64,000 nucleotides of DNA from contig NC_065874.1 of the NCBI RefSeq assembly GCF_933775445.1, forward strand, positions 27,598,501 to 27,662,500. Reading direction: 5' to 3'. Under the pieces are notes generated by a model, which saw only the letters and a list, made by a program, of their open reading frames with translations, did not search any database and was not told where the DNA came from. The stretch is from Argentina anserina. Taxonomy: Eukaryota; Streptophyta; Magnoliopsida; Rosales; Rosaceae. Below are positions 1-12,676 of the stretch, one piece after another (the stretch's first letter is position 1; every line of letters starts with the position of its first letter). The translations under genes and the position numbers were made by a program.

Positions 1-109
1 AGATGAGGAAAACCCAAGTGATGGTGGCTCTGAAACCTATCATATGGGTGCCGGCAGGTGAAGGCTTGATCTTATCGGAATCGTCAAACTTGTTGCCGCT
101 GCCTCCCAT
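1..109 (-). CDS. Possible 5' end of an unknown gene, cut by the window edge
   Basis: Reading leftwards from an ATG at 109-107, 36 codons stay open to the edge. The peptide starts MGGSGNKFDDSDKIK and then becomes hydrophobic (MIGFRATITWVFLI), which would suit a short cytosolic tail followed by a membrane or signal-anchor segment. I do not recognise the family. Codon use is unremarkable and no upstream promoter is evident. The overlapping frame at 84-296 ends in a stop and is more likely leader sequence. Only a longer sequence could show whether this is a real gene; confidence is low. Confidence 0.3.
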   Translation of the reverse strand, partial: MGGSGNKFDDSDKIKPSPAGTHMIGFRATITWVFLI

Positions 110-927
110 TGAAGAGTTGTTTGGTGGAAGAAAGCAGGTGGCATAGAAAGAGAAATAAGCCTTCAAAATTGTTCGGATCAGAGGAAGAGAGAGTCAGAGA
201 TGGATGAGTTTTTGTTATGTGTCCTTGAAGTTTGTTATGGAATGGACGAAGTAGAATGCGGGGAACTTGGAGAGCGAGTTTGAATGACCTTGCCATTTTC
301 TCATCAATTCCTTAATTGTTGTGAAGCGATCGCTATTTTATGAGAGATAGATTATGCATGCATGTATAACCATTTGCAAAGAATTTCCCTTCTCAGAATT
401 AAGTGCATTTTAGTCTGCCAAGAAAATGAAACAAATACTGTAAATGGTAACCCAAAGAAGAAAATCATGCAATAACATCAATTTTCTCTAGAGACCGAAC
501 ATTCACCTATTTTATTGTAAAACACTATAAAATCATATGGTACGTACGGACCATCCAAGTCTAGAATGACTTATAGACCTATAGAGTTCAAAATCTCATG
601 TTGGTAAAAATGTGTTCGCACTCCATGTGAGTTTAGCTAATCACAATTCGAGCATGTGTATGTGTGTAGGCATGCCAATACTTGTGTACAAGAGTCTGTT
701 AAATGTGATTGCGATGTCTTAACTTCTAATGACAACAAATGTAATGAGGATGAGAATTGTGACCTCGCATGGTACGACGTGTAGGTCGCCTAGGCATGGT
801 ATGTCCAAGCATTCTTTCACGTCTCAATTTGAGTTGCTATTAATACTTAATTACTACGGTGTGACTGTGTGAGTAAGCAAAGCTTTAATAGGTAAAACTA
901 GGTTGCTAAGGATGTGAGGTCTTTAGC
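110..927. other. Non-coding stretch, probably leader/upstream of the edge gene
   Basis: No coding frame, tRNA or transposon end was recognised. The part next to 109 could be the 5' leader and promoter of the leftward gene. Its right edge ends in TTAGC (923-927), the target duplication of the solo LTR that follows. Confidence 0.4.
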
Positions 928-3565
928 TGTCACGACCCCGAAATTTCAAGTGTTAACTCAAAATTGAAGCCATGAAAAACTCTAAAAAAATCTCAATAAA
1001 TTGAAATAATCTTATAGTCACATCGTATCGTTACTAAGATCATAGTACATCCCAGTCGAATTGATTATTACAAAACCAATTTATAATTCAAGTATTATAT
1101 CAAATAGAAATGTAAAATCATCTCAATCCTCACCACAAAATAAAATAAAGGAACTTCGAAATCTTCAGAGTAGTCTTCCAATTCTACTAATCCACACCTG
1201 CAAAACTATCATCTACACCATCAAATAGGTGCACAAGGATTGTAAACACAAACCTGGTAAGCTGTGCAGCTCGTATGACTAAAACAACAATGTATCACGC
1301 ATAGTAATACAAGAGAGAAAAATACTGAAAACATTTAATTATAAATGTACTCATGAGTCACGGGACGGCCCATCTGGTTGTCTAATAATATCTGAAAATA
1401 TAAGTGTTCATGAGAAATCGGGCAACCCATCTGTTTACCCAAATACATTTATAATACGGGTACTCATGAGACCCAGGTACTCATCTGTTACCCCTCATGC
1501 AGTATGCTGTCAGACATTGGGCAACCCATCTGTCACTCAATATCCAAAAATATGGGTACTCATAAGCAAGTAACACATATGTTACCCCTCATGCAGTACA
1601 CCGGCATACAGACTATAGCTCTAACTGAATCATAACTGTCGCCCGACCAAGGCTAGGTTCCGACATGCCAACACGTCCGAAGACAGAAAAACGTTTTAAC
1701 ATAACTCAAATTAAAACCATGTACAAAACAATCCTCACATGTTATTGTACCAAAAACTAAATAACTCATGCTCAAATAAAATAAAATATCAATGCTATAA
1801 ATAACTCATTTGGAAATAGAAATATGACAGTATATAATATAGCAACCCATATATATGTATCGATTTTACCATTTATACACATACACAGCCCACTATATCA
1901 TATACATATCATAGTTCGATCTTTTAAAATAAAGCGTAATTATGAATCACCGCCAAGGGTAGAATCGTCATAGTGAGATTTACTCACCTTATTTTCCTGA
2001 GCGTAATTTCCACAATACCGAAAGCAAATCCTTTACTTGTTTTGTCGAACACCTAGATTGGATAAAAAGTGGTTAAAACAACGTTACGTAAAACCTCAAA
2101 TGCCGAATCCGTACTACTGTTTTACTGTTAAGCAATTTACGGTTTTACGTAATTAATGTTCAGGTAAATACTATTCACGTTTTAATGTATATGTACATAT
2201 TATTTACGTATTCATGTACACTAATGTACTATTCCATAGTAAATACTATTTCAGTAAATACTAATCACCAATTTACCTTTCCGAAAATTACTTTTACAAT
2301 TACTGTACGTAAATTACTTTTATAATTAATGTACGTAAATTACTTTTACAATTAATGTATGTAAATTACTTTTACAATTAATGTATGTAAATTACTTTTA
2401 CATTTTTACTGTACATAATTACTTTTTATATTTACAGATCAGAAATCACTTTTTACAAATATATTTACCGATCAGAAATCACTTTTTACAAATATTTAGT
2501 GTTTGGAAGTTACTGTTCATGCGACGCAAGGGGTTCACGCGCCGCTATTGTGGCAGCGCGTGGGGCCCACACGCCACTTTCAAATCTAGCGCGTAGCTCG
2601 CCCACCGCCGCCCAAAACCCTTCATTTTCTTCCCCTCCACCCTTCCACGGCCTAAGGCCGTCTTTAACCCATCTCACTCTCCCTCACGCGCCACCTAGGG
2701 CGGCGGTACGTACCTCCCCTCCTCCTCCTCCTCCGAAACTCCTCAAATCAACACAAAATCCACACACAACAGGTACAATAGTCGAATTAATGCATTTCCA
2801 TACCTAGATTGGACCGCCGGGAAGTCACCGAAGGAGCTCTAGATGCCGACGGGGTCGATTTTTGGGGAGGATGTGATGCGTCTTGAATTGAGTCCCAAAT
2901 CAATCGCAGAAGGCGTCGGAGGGTGAGGAGCGGTGGAGAGGGACGGTCGCTGAGTGCTTGCGTCGCCGGAGGCGGAGCTTGGACGGCAGCGAAGCACATG
3001 ATCTTCCAGTAGGCAATTGAGCTTCGTTACGGCAAGCGGCGACGTGATGCATCCGTGGGTGGCAGCTGGAGATCGTGCGGAGCCTTAGGGACCGGTGGTG
3101 AGAGCCACGGAGGCCTGGGTTGTGAGATCGCCGGAGACGATTTTGAGAGAGAGAGGGTCGGGGAGAGAGAGGGGGAGGGCTGCGGGGGAAGGAGAGAGAG
3201 AGGGGGCGGGGAGGGGTTTCTTACCCTAATTTCCTTAAAGTTCCTATTATACATTTTCCAAAATCAGAAACTAACTTTCGTCGCTAATAACTTTCACATA
3301 CGACGTCCGATTAGAACGCATGACGTGTCAACGAAATCATATCGACAAGCTCTACAACTTTCGTGAATGAAGTTTTCGGGCGACGGAGTAAAAGTCGACT
3401 CCAGCATCGCATAAGCGTAACATTTTTCCAATTTAAATTTCCAAAGACGGTTTCGTTTTCGATTTGAAATTGTCGTGAAGTGAAAAATGCGATTTATTAA
3501 ATTTTCTAAATTTATTCAATTCTAAGAATTCATACAAATTGAATCCGAGAAATCGGGTTATTACA
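928..3565 (-). mobile_element. Solo LTR of a Ty3/gypsy (Tekay-like) retrotransposon, inverted
   Basis: The left end TGTCACGACCCC and right end GGGTTATTACA are the reverse complements of the ends of the LTRs at 14190-23998 (TGTAATAACCC ... GGGGTCGTTACA). TTAGC is found immediately outside both ends (923-927 and 3566-3570), a perfect 5-bp target duplication, so the 2638-bp unit is complete and has no internal region: a solo LTR left by LTR-LTR recombination. Inside are a GC-rich leader-like block (2520-3230), an AT-rich block with tandem repeats, and a lower-strand TATA-like site near 3245-3252. The short open frames inside it are LTR sequence, not genes. It is clearly diverged from the full element, so it belongs to a related subfamily. 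Confidence 0.9.
2285..2415. repeat. 26-bp tandem repeat inside the solo LTR, about 5 copies
   Basis: The unit reads approximately AAATTACTTTTACAATTAATG plus TATGT or TACGT. Five copies run from 2285 to 2415 with a few substitutions, followed by a separate ~37-bp direct duplication (CAGATCAGAAATCAC... at about 2436 and 2471). The repeats fall in the same LTR zone as the 28-bp array of the other solo LTR. Confidence 0.8.
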
Positions 3566-3868
3566 TTAGCGGTTTGGATGTTGTTCGCAGGTTTTCCTCT
3601 AAGAGGACTTGAATATGATTTTCATGAGGGGTCTTGTTTAGCAAATGTGTTGAGAGTTGTTTGTTCTTTTGTGCTCTTCACCCCTTTCTATAGTGGTAAA
3701 ATTAGGGTTTCAATGATTCATTCTTTTTCAAGGATTATAGATTTCATTCCGTTAGAGAGTTTGATTCTGATTACAACAAGGAATCTCATTTTCTTGCTGA
3801 ATTGGCGAACAACTTCTTTTTGTAAATAGGAATCCACAGATCCTGTAAAACAAAAATAATAAAGATAG
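3566..3868. other. Short unique-looking segment between two transposons
   Basis: A moderately open region with no recognised family. The last ~120 bases before a TAA near 3826 can be read as a plausible protein end in one frame, but no start, splice structure or homology is visible. It may be a gene remnant stranded between the solo LTR and the copia element. Confidence 0.25.
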
Positions 3869-4079
3869 TGTTCCTGGAGAATTACTTTATTGTCATATAT
3901 GTGTCTTAGCCTAAATATGTTTCCTTATTATTATAGATTACGTCTTAATGTAATAGATATGAATCTCTGATTCATCGGGATACTCTGTATGTAATGCATG
4001 TATATAAGCCTCATTATCAATCAATTATGTTCAATTACGTTGTTATTATTCTCGTATTCATCATACTTGATCACGTTAT
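3869..4079 (+). repeat. 5' LTR of the copia element
   Basis: Direct counterpart of 11466-11691. It starts TGTTCCTGGAG; the right limit is approximate. A TATATAAG-like TATA box lies at about 4001. Confidence 0.75.
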
Positions 4080-7000
4080 CATGCACTTTGTTTTAAAGTA
4101 TCTGAGCAACGTGGTCACCACCAGAAAAATAAAACCCTAGCCCTGAAATCTTTTTCCTAGCAACCTCTTTCTTTGTATCACCGGAAAAATAAATCAGTTT
4201 CTGAAAAATAGTTGTCGGAAGAAAGAAAAAAAGATAATGAATTTGCTATGGGCACCCGATAATTTATTATGGGCACCCAAGCCTCTTTCTTCTCCGATCT
4301 GACCTCCTTCAGGGTCTCCGACGCTGGTCCGTCCAACCCAACCAGCTTGTGGCATCGACGACGACCCAGCAACGCCGCACAACCTCCTCCGTCGTTCAAC
4401 CCAGTCCTCCGGAGCTTCAAGCCCGATGGCGACGACACCTTGCTCCCAAGAAACCGCCGATATGGTTTCCCCCAACGTTGAGCCCGGAACGACAGCACAT
4501 GTCATCACCGATCCTCCTCTCATCGCCTCCGCGACTGTCCCGCCATGACCTAGCACGGTCGCCATCTGACCCCTAGGGTCGTGGGCGCCCTCGACTGCCG
4601 CCTCACTTGCCTTGGTCGTCAACTCTAACATCGTCCCAGACTCGCCCTTCTGTCGTCGATCTTGACCCAGAAAAATGATTAATCGTCGTACCATTGTGAT
4701 GACATGCATGCTAGAGATGAACATTCCTCAAGAGCAATTTATGACATCAGTACGAAGATCAACAAGGAAAAGGAATTCATCAAGCAACTTTCCTGCATGA
4801 CAATCAATTTGCAGATTAATTTAATTATATGTGTTCTATTTGATAGACTACCAAGTAAGCTTTTCTTAAAGTTGTTGCTTTTGAATATATGTATATAAAT
4901 TATTGGGCGCTAATAGCCTTCTCCATGTCTCTTTTCCGGCCTTTCTTATAACACCGATGAAACCAAAGAGAGATATGATTCCCCTCTTTGTTGAATTTTT
5001 TGTGTGACGGTCCTGGGGGAGTCACATTATTATTTAAAGGGAAGAAATCGATTTCGTGTGGTCACCTAAGTGCACTGCTGTTTTGGGTGTGATCATGAGA
5101 ATCACTGTTATGCATCAATTATTTTCTGACCATATACATCACAACTCTTCTAATTCATGTTATATACTTGAATTATTTCGTTTATTCGAAACCAATACAA
5201 CCCTAATTTCTTGTGAATGCGTCGCCATCGCGACTGTTATTTGAATTTTTGAGTATTTTAAACTCATGTCTGTGGACAATAATCCCAAAGTCTTCGTACT
5301 CATTTATTTGAGTTGAAATTCATACTACTCTGAATGAACACTATTTGCTAACAAAAGATCTCAAACTTCTATGGGACACACTTAAAGTGATTCAATAACT
5401 GTTTATGACATTGTTTTACCAGAGTTAACCTTGATGCATGCTTCACATCCAAGAAAGACATGCCATTTTTGGCACCTGTATCTATATCTATTTAGGGAAC
5501 ATTTGAGATGGAAACGTAACATTATTTCATTCTCAAGTTCGCAGATTTTGAGCCTCAAGCTAAGGCTCCGCCCCACCTCATATGCAAGATTTGTTTGCTA
5601 TGAATTTTTGATTAGTCAATCTATTTGTCTATGCTTTCTGCTTAATATTTTTTAAGTATGACGTTAGTATTGCCATGTTCCTTACTCTACTTTAGCTTAA
5701 GTTGTCTATTGGAATTGGAAGTTTGTTTGTATTGTTTTAAAGATTGGCATATTCAATAAAATTTCTCGTATACCTTGTTTACAAGTTAATCTTTTGAGAA
5801 TTTTATTTGTCTTGAACCTAGCATGAATGGTTAACGTTTACAACTCGTTATGGTTCTTAAATTGACCGTTTTTGGGTTACATGAGACCCTAATAGCACTA
5901 TATTGTGAATTTGACTCTTCATATTTGGAAAATGAACCTCGGAACGTCAAAATTGATGTCGGTTTGGTCTCCTTGACCGTTTCCGACCAATGTCGGCGTT
6001 TCTAAAACGTTTTTTCGGCATTTTGCTGATATTTCCGTTCATTTTGGCCGCCTTTCAGTCCATTTCCGGTGTTTCCAACACTAATGACCAGTGCCGGCTC
6101 TTCCAGTCGGATATGAAGTCTAGCCTCCCAAACTGACAGATTTCGGCTGCCGCCGGCCGATTTTCCGGTCACCGGCACCACTGGTTTTCGGGCAATTCTT
6201 TGCTATTTTCTCGTTATTTTCCGGTATATTTCCAACATTCTTTGTTGAAGCGTTTTTCCGCCAAAGTTTTATTCAGTTTTGAGTTATTTGGACATGGTTT
6301 TTCAGTTATCTTTTCTCGTTTTCTCTAAGTTGTTTCATAGCTTAAACGATTTTAATATTGGTGACCACCAGCACCAATTAGATGGTTTTTACCACTCTAA
6401 TTTTTTGGTATTCAACTGCTTCAATATCATGTTTTTCCAACTTTTAAGTTGAAGAATGTAGTCATATTGCCATGTGATACACTTGATGGGATTGTTCTTT
6501 TGTTTCGATCCCCGTTCTTGCAATATCCTACAATGTATTGTCTAGAAACATTATGACATTGACTCTCTTAATTTTATTGTGGTGAAGTCTCCTGGCAATG
6601 TCAAGTGTCTTGCTAATTGCCTAACCACTCATACCGTCCTACGACGCATGTAGTTGTTTTACGGATATCATGTGGAGATTGTGTTTTATATCTTCGTGCC
6701 TTGCTAAGTTTTAAAAGGTCGTACATGCTAATAATTTTCATCTGAATATTTATGTTGAGAATGGAGAGGAATATATTTGTAAGACATTCAAAAATTAGTT
6801 GTACGCAACCCTGCTGCCTGCCCTGTAACCCCTGCATCTCTGCAACCCCGCATCTTCACAGCCCAGCAGCCCCGCAGCCCTACAACCCTTGCAGCTACCC
6901 TGCACAGCCCATACACAGCTCCGCATGCCCCCCGTGCACGGCCTCCTGACAAAACGTGCTTAATTGATGACTCTTATTGGAAATTTTCTCATGCGAAGAC

Positions 7001-7119
7001 TCCAATTGAGCATATTCCATTCTTACAAAGTATTAAGGTGACATTAGTGGACCATATCGAACCGAATGCAGACATTTTTTGGTATTTTTATGATATAAGT
7101 TAAGAGCATCGACGCGTTG

Positions 7120-7234
7120 GTCACACGTCGCTTTGTTATCCACAAGGAATGTTGCATTTGCTAAGTTTTTAGCTATGATCATCATACTAAGGGCCTACCA
7201 CCCTTCCCGTCCTCTCAAATCTATTCGATTGGAT
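7120..7234 (+). pseudogene. Copia integrase fragment (left of the insertion)
   Basis: One frame reads ATFAKFLAMIIILRAYHP then KSIRLDD. This resembles the copia integrase stretch before the second catalytic Asp (typically ...IKTIRLDNAGEF). It breaks off exactly where the 1.6 kb insertion begins and the matching continuation resumes at 8852. Confidence 0.6.
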
Positions 7235-8851
7235 GATAGGAGCACTTTGTGCGACGTTCTTCACATGTTTTTACCTCAATTTGTACTTTGTTTAGCCCTT
7301 ATTGTTGTACTATTGAGTCATTGAGTCGTAGTAAGAGTCTTGGGCGGTATTAGATGCATTTTTGTGCTTACATGAGTTAAAAACGCATAATTGGTCTAGA
7401 GTCCTAGTTTGACTAGGAATCCTTGTTAGGTTTTGAAACTAATTATCTCTTACTTATGATTTTATTTTCTTATTTTCAGATTTGATTGAAGAGATAATTA
7501 AAGAAAAAGAGATGGAGCCAAATCATGCAACAATTAAATAGAAGATGATCATTAAAGGCATAAAGCATGGCATGTTTTAGGGATTAAAACATGGCATGTT
7601 TTAGGGATTAAAACATGGCATGTTTTATGGATTAAAGCATGACATGTTTTAGGGAATAAAACTTTCCATGTTTTAAGGATTAAAGCATGGCATGTTTTAG
7701 GGAATAAAAATTTCCATGATTTAAGGGATTAAAGCATGACATTATTATAGGAAGAAAGAAGCAATTTCAAACCCTTCATCTTTCCTCTATATATACATGG
7801 CTTCACCTCTCAAATATCATCACTTCTCATTTGCATTCAAGAGCTAAAACTCTACCAAAACACCACCATAAACTTCCCTCACAATAATGCCAAGCCGTCC
7901 ACCCCAAAACCATCATCATCTCCACCGAGTTTCACCATTGAAGACACACCTCCAAGGTTCCTACAACGTGTGATTCTCGCAACTCATCTCCATGGCTTCG
8001 TCTATTTGTGTTAATCTACAATTCTTTGTCTATGAAGATTGTAAGTTGTTGTTTATGTGGAAATATTGGTTTTGTATTTGTTTTAAATTTCAGTTGTATT
8101 TGATATTTTTTTGAGACTATGCCAAATCTATGTTCTTATAATTAATGAGTTTGTATTTCTATTGTTGTGTTCTAATCATCTTTCTCATATTTTTAGATAA
8201 TTTTCAGATATGTGCATATGAATTTAGCGGTTGGATGCAATCCCTAAGATTGTGTTTGAGTGCTAGATTCATCAACCATATTGACACAAATCGAATCATG
8301 CCCTAAGTAGGTTCGGTTTGTGTTGATTAAAAGTGGTAAAAATTCTGGAAATTTGCATGTGAAACCATAGTGGGTGACGCCACACATGAAACATGTCTCC
8401 AACAAAGATTTGGTGCTTAAATGTAATCTTGTTTGATTTCTACTCTAAGTGTTATTGAATTCGATTGCATGCAAATTTAGATTAGGCCCTAAGTCAATCT
8501 AAATGTTAATTGAAATCTTGCATGATTAGATAATCCCCTAAGGCTCTAATTGTATTGGTGTCTAAAAAGTATGTAATTGGTCGAATTAGAATGCATGATA
8601 GGTTCGAACTTGTAATTATGTGGTGTAATGGTAAATTTGGTTTAAGTTTGTTAAAGAGAAGTTGATCATGTAAATAGTAATTTAGGTTTTATTTTAGTAG
8701 TTAATAATCAATCCCAAACCCCCCATTATTTGTTAACACTAAAAGTTTAGAGTTCCCTTCAATTCCCCAGAAAGAACGATCCCTGCTTATTCTATACTAA
8801 CGATGATGTTTTACAGGGTTTATTATAGACGTTTTAATAAAATGCTCTATC
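7235..8851. mobile_element. 1.6 kb insertion inside the copia integrase
   Basis: Copia integrase coding is interrupted between 7234 and 8852. ATTGGAT is present on both sides (7228-7234 and 8852-8858), consistent with a 7-bp target duplication. The ends look like short imperfect inverted repeats: GATAGGAGCA at the left, TGCTCTATC at the right. The interior is AT-rich and non-coding, with a 24-bp tandem array, a TATA-like CTATATATACATGG near 7781 and a later stretch (8730-8820) that resembles LTR/leader sequence of gypsy elements. Class cannot be fixed: either a non-autonomous TIR element or a retrotransposon remnant. Confidence 0.5.
7566..7740. repeat. 24-bp tandem repeat, about 7 copies
   Basis: The unit is close to CATGGCATGTTTTAGGGATT plus AAAA, repeated head to tail with growing divergence (CATGACATG, TTTCCATG variants). 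It lies wholly inside the 1.6 kb insertion. Confidence 0.8.
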
Positions 8852-9330
8852 ATTGGATACCGTTGGAGAGTTCACCTCTAAGACCTTTGATGATTTTATT
8901 TTGCATATCTACTGGGATCGTCGTTGAACATATAATTCCTCATGTTCATTAACAGTACGATCCAACAGAGCTCGGACTTGTTATGGGTACTAACCTGCCA
9001 GTCTTTGCATGTAGATATGTAATGTTGCATGTAGCGACATTTATTCGTTTCGGACCCACAACTCACCAAGCGTTTAGTACGTATCAAATGGTTATTGAAT
9101 ACAGTCCTAATGTTCTTTTCACTAACACCTATTTGGTGAAGTTGTTTATGTGCCTCCATTTTAGTATCTCAAATGAGTCTACATGAGATGCTTAAGTATT
9201 TTGGTTAGTTAGGAATCATCAACACTTGTCTGTTATTTCTAATCTACAACCGTGGATCTCTATCATGCTATATTAGCAGACGGTCACTTTGATGAGACAT
9301 ACTTCCCGTCGTTAGGGGGACATATTGAAT
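8852..9330 (+). pseudogene. Copia integrase fragment (right of the insertion)
   Basis: The reading LDTVGEFTSKTFDDF begins at about 8853 and continues the integrase motif broken at 7234. Further on, HVATFIRFGPTTHQAFS at about 9030-9080 matches the copia motif HAA.LIR.RPTA..., and FPSLGG at about 9303 is a conserved copia spacer motif also present in the second copia element. Several stops and frame changes are present. Confidence 0.6.
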
Positions 9331-10150
9331 GCTCCCATTCTGGTTTTAACGCTAGGAATTGACGTGGTGTGGCACTATGTCTCATTAATATCCCGCACTA
9401 CTCTAACTTGGTAAGAAGTGCAACGCATTATCGTATTCTAGAAAGTCAAAAGATTCGATGCTCAATGACTTTACCGATATTGCGAAAGTGACGAGATTGC
9501 ACATAAATATTGTGATGTGCCAGTAAGGTTGGAACTCCCGAAATATGAGATAATTTCATATGACCTTGTCCTAGAACCGTTGGCACCATCCCTGACATTA
9601 GGAATGAAGCCGACGACAACACCATCATACGATGTGGTGTTGTCGGCGCCCGTGGTATTGCACTACAAAACAAGGGCGGTAAACATAAAAATGGACTAGT
9701 AAGGGTCATACCTTCGGTCTTGCCTCTTACCCGGGAGAGGGGTATACCATTATTCTCTGGAATCAAAAACCAGAAAGAAGTGAGGTGCATATGCACAAAT
9801 ATTTCGCCCATCATCAAGAGATATTTTCTCAACATGTGTATTAACTAAGTTTTTGTGGGACGGTACAAACTCTTTTTGTTGATGTTAGAGAACAAAAGAA
9901 ATCTCTCAATTGATCGTATAAACGTGCGCGTGTTTTAATGGATTGATCTCCTATGATTGATGATGTATTTATTTATGCTCTTATTCCGTTGTAAAGAATC
10001 AACGTTGAGCAACTTGACTGAAGTGGAAAGAATCAATACATGTTGAACTAAACTTGTTATGTTAGTCATTGTTCGTAAGTGTAATGAGAATGATGAAGTC
10101 ATGCAATATTTGCAGGACTTATTGTGTAAAGATTGTCTCATTATCCTAGT

Positions 10151-10372
10151 ATTGACTACGATGAGTTATATTCTCTCGTTATGGACATAATTGCTTTGCG
10201 CTACTTGATCAGTAGTAGTGTCTATGAAAACTGATTTGCAGAATATGATAGTGAGCATAGCATATCTGTAGAGGGATTTTGACACATATATGAAAGTACC
10301 CGAAAGACCTTAATTGCTCAATTAAATACCTCTAGACCACGGAGAGCTTATGCAATTAGATTGATGAAGATG
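10151..10372 (+). pseudogene. Copia reverse transcriptase fragment
   Basis: From 10151 one frame reads IDYDELYSLVMDIIALRYLI, the opening of the copia reverse transcriptase. DTYMKVPE (about 10282) and PRRAYAIRLMK (about 10340) follow in the expected order but with stops between. The YADD catalytic segment was not found, so the domain is incomplete. Confidence 0.65.
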
Positions 10373-11465
10373 TTCAATAAGCTATAGATTCATATATGTA
10401 GGTGTTATTGAGATACTATTGCTTTCATTATGATGTGATTAACTATGCGCTTATGCATCGTCATAGGACTTGAATTGTTCTTTTGACATAAGTTTAGTTC
10501 TACACTTAGTAAACCAACACAAATCCTATCCACACCATCGCTACCAGCAGCTCTAACAAGATCAATGTACGCCTTGGTGTAGCAGTCGACACTGGCAGTG
10601 TAGAGGATGTGTACAGTTCCGCTTCAAACCAAAATCAGTATTTCATTGATGTATTCCCCCATTTCATTATGAAAGACACATTAAATGTGACAAATCAGAA
10701 TCTGTACAATTTCGTAGGTCAACTTCAACGAGACTTACATGACAATTCACTCAATGAAATATGGTGCATTTGGTACATTTGGAAAGGTTTATGTGTCTAT
10801 TTCCAGGGACACCAACTATTTGTTCATAGCTATCGTATTGAGTGAGTTATGAACGTTTTAGCAAAGTAGGACAGTTATGTCCGGAAATTTGCAAGTCAGT
10901 CAACTTTGACAGAGAACTGTGAACTGCTCCAGTCTAATTAGGTTGTGAATTTTATGTCAATGGAAAGCCACAAGTGTCTAATTTTCAGAACATTTTACAG
11001 TTCACTAATACCTATTGTGATGAAGAAGTTATGGCTGTTTAAGTGAGTTAAGGTCATTCTACCAGAGAATTTGATTTTCATTGCAAAATCTTGTTTTGAG
11101 TTGTTATGCAATCTTGTTTCCTAAGATCTAAGTTTGGCTAAGTATAGCATGTATGATTTAAGGATGTATGCTAGATTAATGATTAATCATTAGCCCAAGA
11201 CTACTTTTGAGAAGCATGTAATGAACGTTGTATACGTTGTTCTTTGTAGTCCATTATGACACTAATTAGGAGGAGTTGTTTCGTAAACTTCAGGAGGAGT
11301 CTACCTCACATGATGCTATCAAATGTAGACAGTGTGTTGTATTCTTTTTCTCATTCGATCACGCTTTTGTTTTTCACCCAATAAGTTTTTATTTTTCTTG
11401 ACAAGGTTTTTACCGAGGCAACAATATGTGCACCATGCAACCTAGGCATGCGACACAAGGGGGAG

Positions 11466-11691
11466 TGTTCCGGAAGAATTATTTTAGTTCCCTTATGTAT
11501 GTCTTAGCCTAAGTAAGTTTCCTTATTAGTATAGATTACGCCTTGGTGTAATAGATATGAATATCTGATTCTTCGGGATACTCCGTATGTAATACCTATA
11601 TATAGCCTCCATTATCAATTAACAAAGTGTTACGTTATGTTCCATTAGATTGTTATTATTCTCTTATTCATCATACTCGATCTGATAATTT
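11466..11691 (+). repeat. 3' LTR of the copia element
   Basis: Starts TGTTCCGGAAG directly after a GGGGGAG purine tract and aligns along its length with 3869-4079. The right end is approximate. Confidence 0.75.
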
Positions 11692-12439
11692 GGGCTGCAA
11701 CTTTTTTTTAGCTAAATCGCTTAGAATTTAACATTTAGTTAAATTGGGCTCAAACAAAATGTTAGGCTAATACTATTAACCATATACATTTTTAGTAACA
11801 TGCACATTAGAAACCGTTTAAGTGTTTTTTTTCTTTAAAGAATGACACATGACCTTGCATTTATAGAAATCAACATAAACATGATCCACCCTTGCGGGCT
11901 ACGTTATAAACAAACTATGCAAAACAACCAAAATAATTTTTTTTTGGTCAATAAATTACCAAATTCTTAACAATATTATTGCACGTGGTAGCCAAAAGAT
12001 TTCCATAGAAACCGTAAACGTGAGGATATGGACATTTGCCAAATCACACAAAAACCCATAAAAACACGATATGGCAAAAACAGACTTGTCGTAAAACCAT
12101 GGTTCATCCTCCACAACACCTCCTTTGTAAACTCCTAGAAATATTTCTTTACTTTCCGACAACTAGGAATAATTTTCCGATATTGACTTATATTTTTACG
12201 ACTTTGTCATTAAATCATATGTGTACATTTTAGATTTTAACCTATGTTGCTAAAATTTAGATTTGTCCTTTTTAAATTTATTTCTCTCAAAGTTTATGTC
12301 TAAAATCATTTTCTAATGTTTTTACTTTCCTTTAAAATAAAATTGTGTAATCATCTACTCTCTCACATGAAGGCCCAGACCTCTTCATTTTTCCACTGAG
12401 CCAACTCCTTAATTATCTTTCTTCTTCTTCTTTCTTTTG
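11692..12439. other. AT-rich intergenic stretch
   Basis: Long A/T-rich sequence with homopolymer runs; no gene, RNA or element end recognised apart from the flanking copia LTR on the left and the MITE target duplication on the right. Confidence 0.4.
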
Positions 12440-12448
12440 GTGCAACAC

Positions 12449-12667
12449 GAGAAATTATTATATATACCCGCCACATATCACACATGTCGTACCTATTTAA
12501 TATTATTAGTCCATTTTTTACTGTGATCGTTTCTGATTAGTTCTTATATGTAAATAAATTTTTGTCATTTCACTGCGTGCATGTTAATTATACCATGGTG
12601 TAATATGATTGGTTGGATACACCACATGACAGTGCCACGTGGTGTGGCGGGTACAGAATAATTACTC
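12449..12667. mobile_element. 219-bp MITE, Mutator-like, 9-bp target duplication
   Basis: Terminal inverted repeats: GAGAAATTATT...TACCCGCCACA at the left and the reverse complement of GAGTAATTATTCTGTACCCG at the right. GTGCAACAC flanks both ends (12440-12448 and 12668-12676), a perfect 9-bp duplication typical of Mutator-type elements. No coding capacity. A similar element of identical length lies at 28794-29012. Confidence 0.8.
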
Positions 12668-12676
12668 GTGCAACAC

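Larger units (their letters stand above)
3869..11691 (+). mobile_element. Decayed Ty1/copia retrotransposon, interrupted by an insertion
   Basis: Two direct terminal repeats of about 210-225 bp bound the element: 3869-~4079 and 11466-~11691. Both start TGTTCC and share the blocks TGTCTTAGCCTAA, TTTCCTTATTA, TAATAGATATGAAT and TTATTATTCTC. A purine-rich GGGGGAG directly precedes the 3' repeat, as expected of a polypurine tract. Possible PBS-like sequence (GTATCTGAGC) lies near 4095. The interior holds a GC-rich leader (4265-4670) and decayed integrase and reverse transcriptase fragments in the order expected of copia. The outer limits of the repeats are uncertain by about 10 bp. GATAG before and GATAA after may be a degenerate target duplication. 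No frame is intact, so the element is old and defective. Confidence 0.8.

Noticed and set aside
6790..6950. C-rich repeated CCCTGCA/CCCGCAGCCC words as a small gene or RNA
   Set aside because: Degenerate low-complexity sequence in the decayed copia interior; the 65-codon frame has no features.
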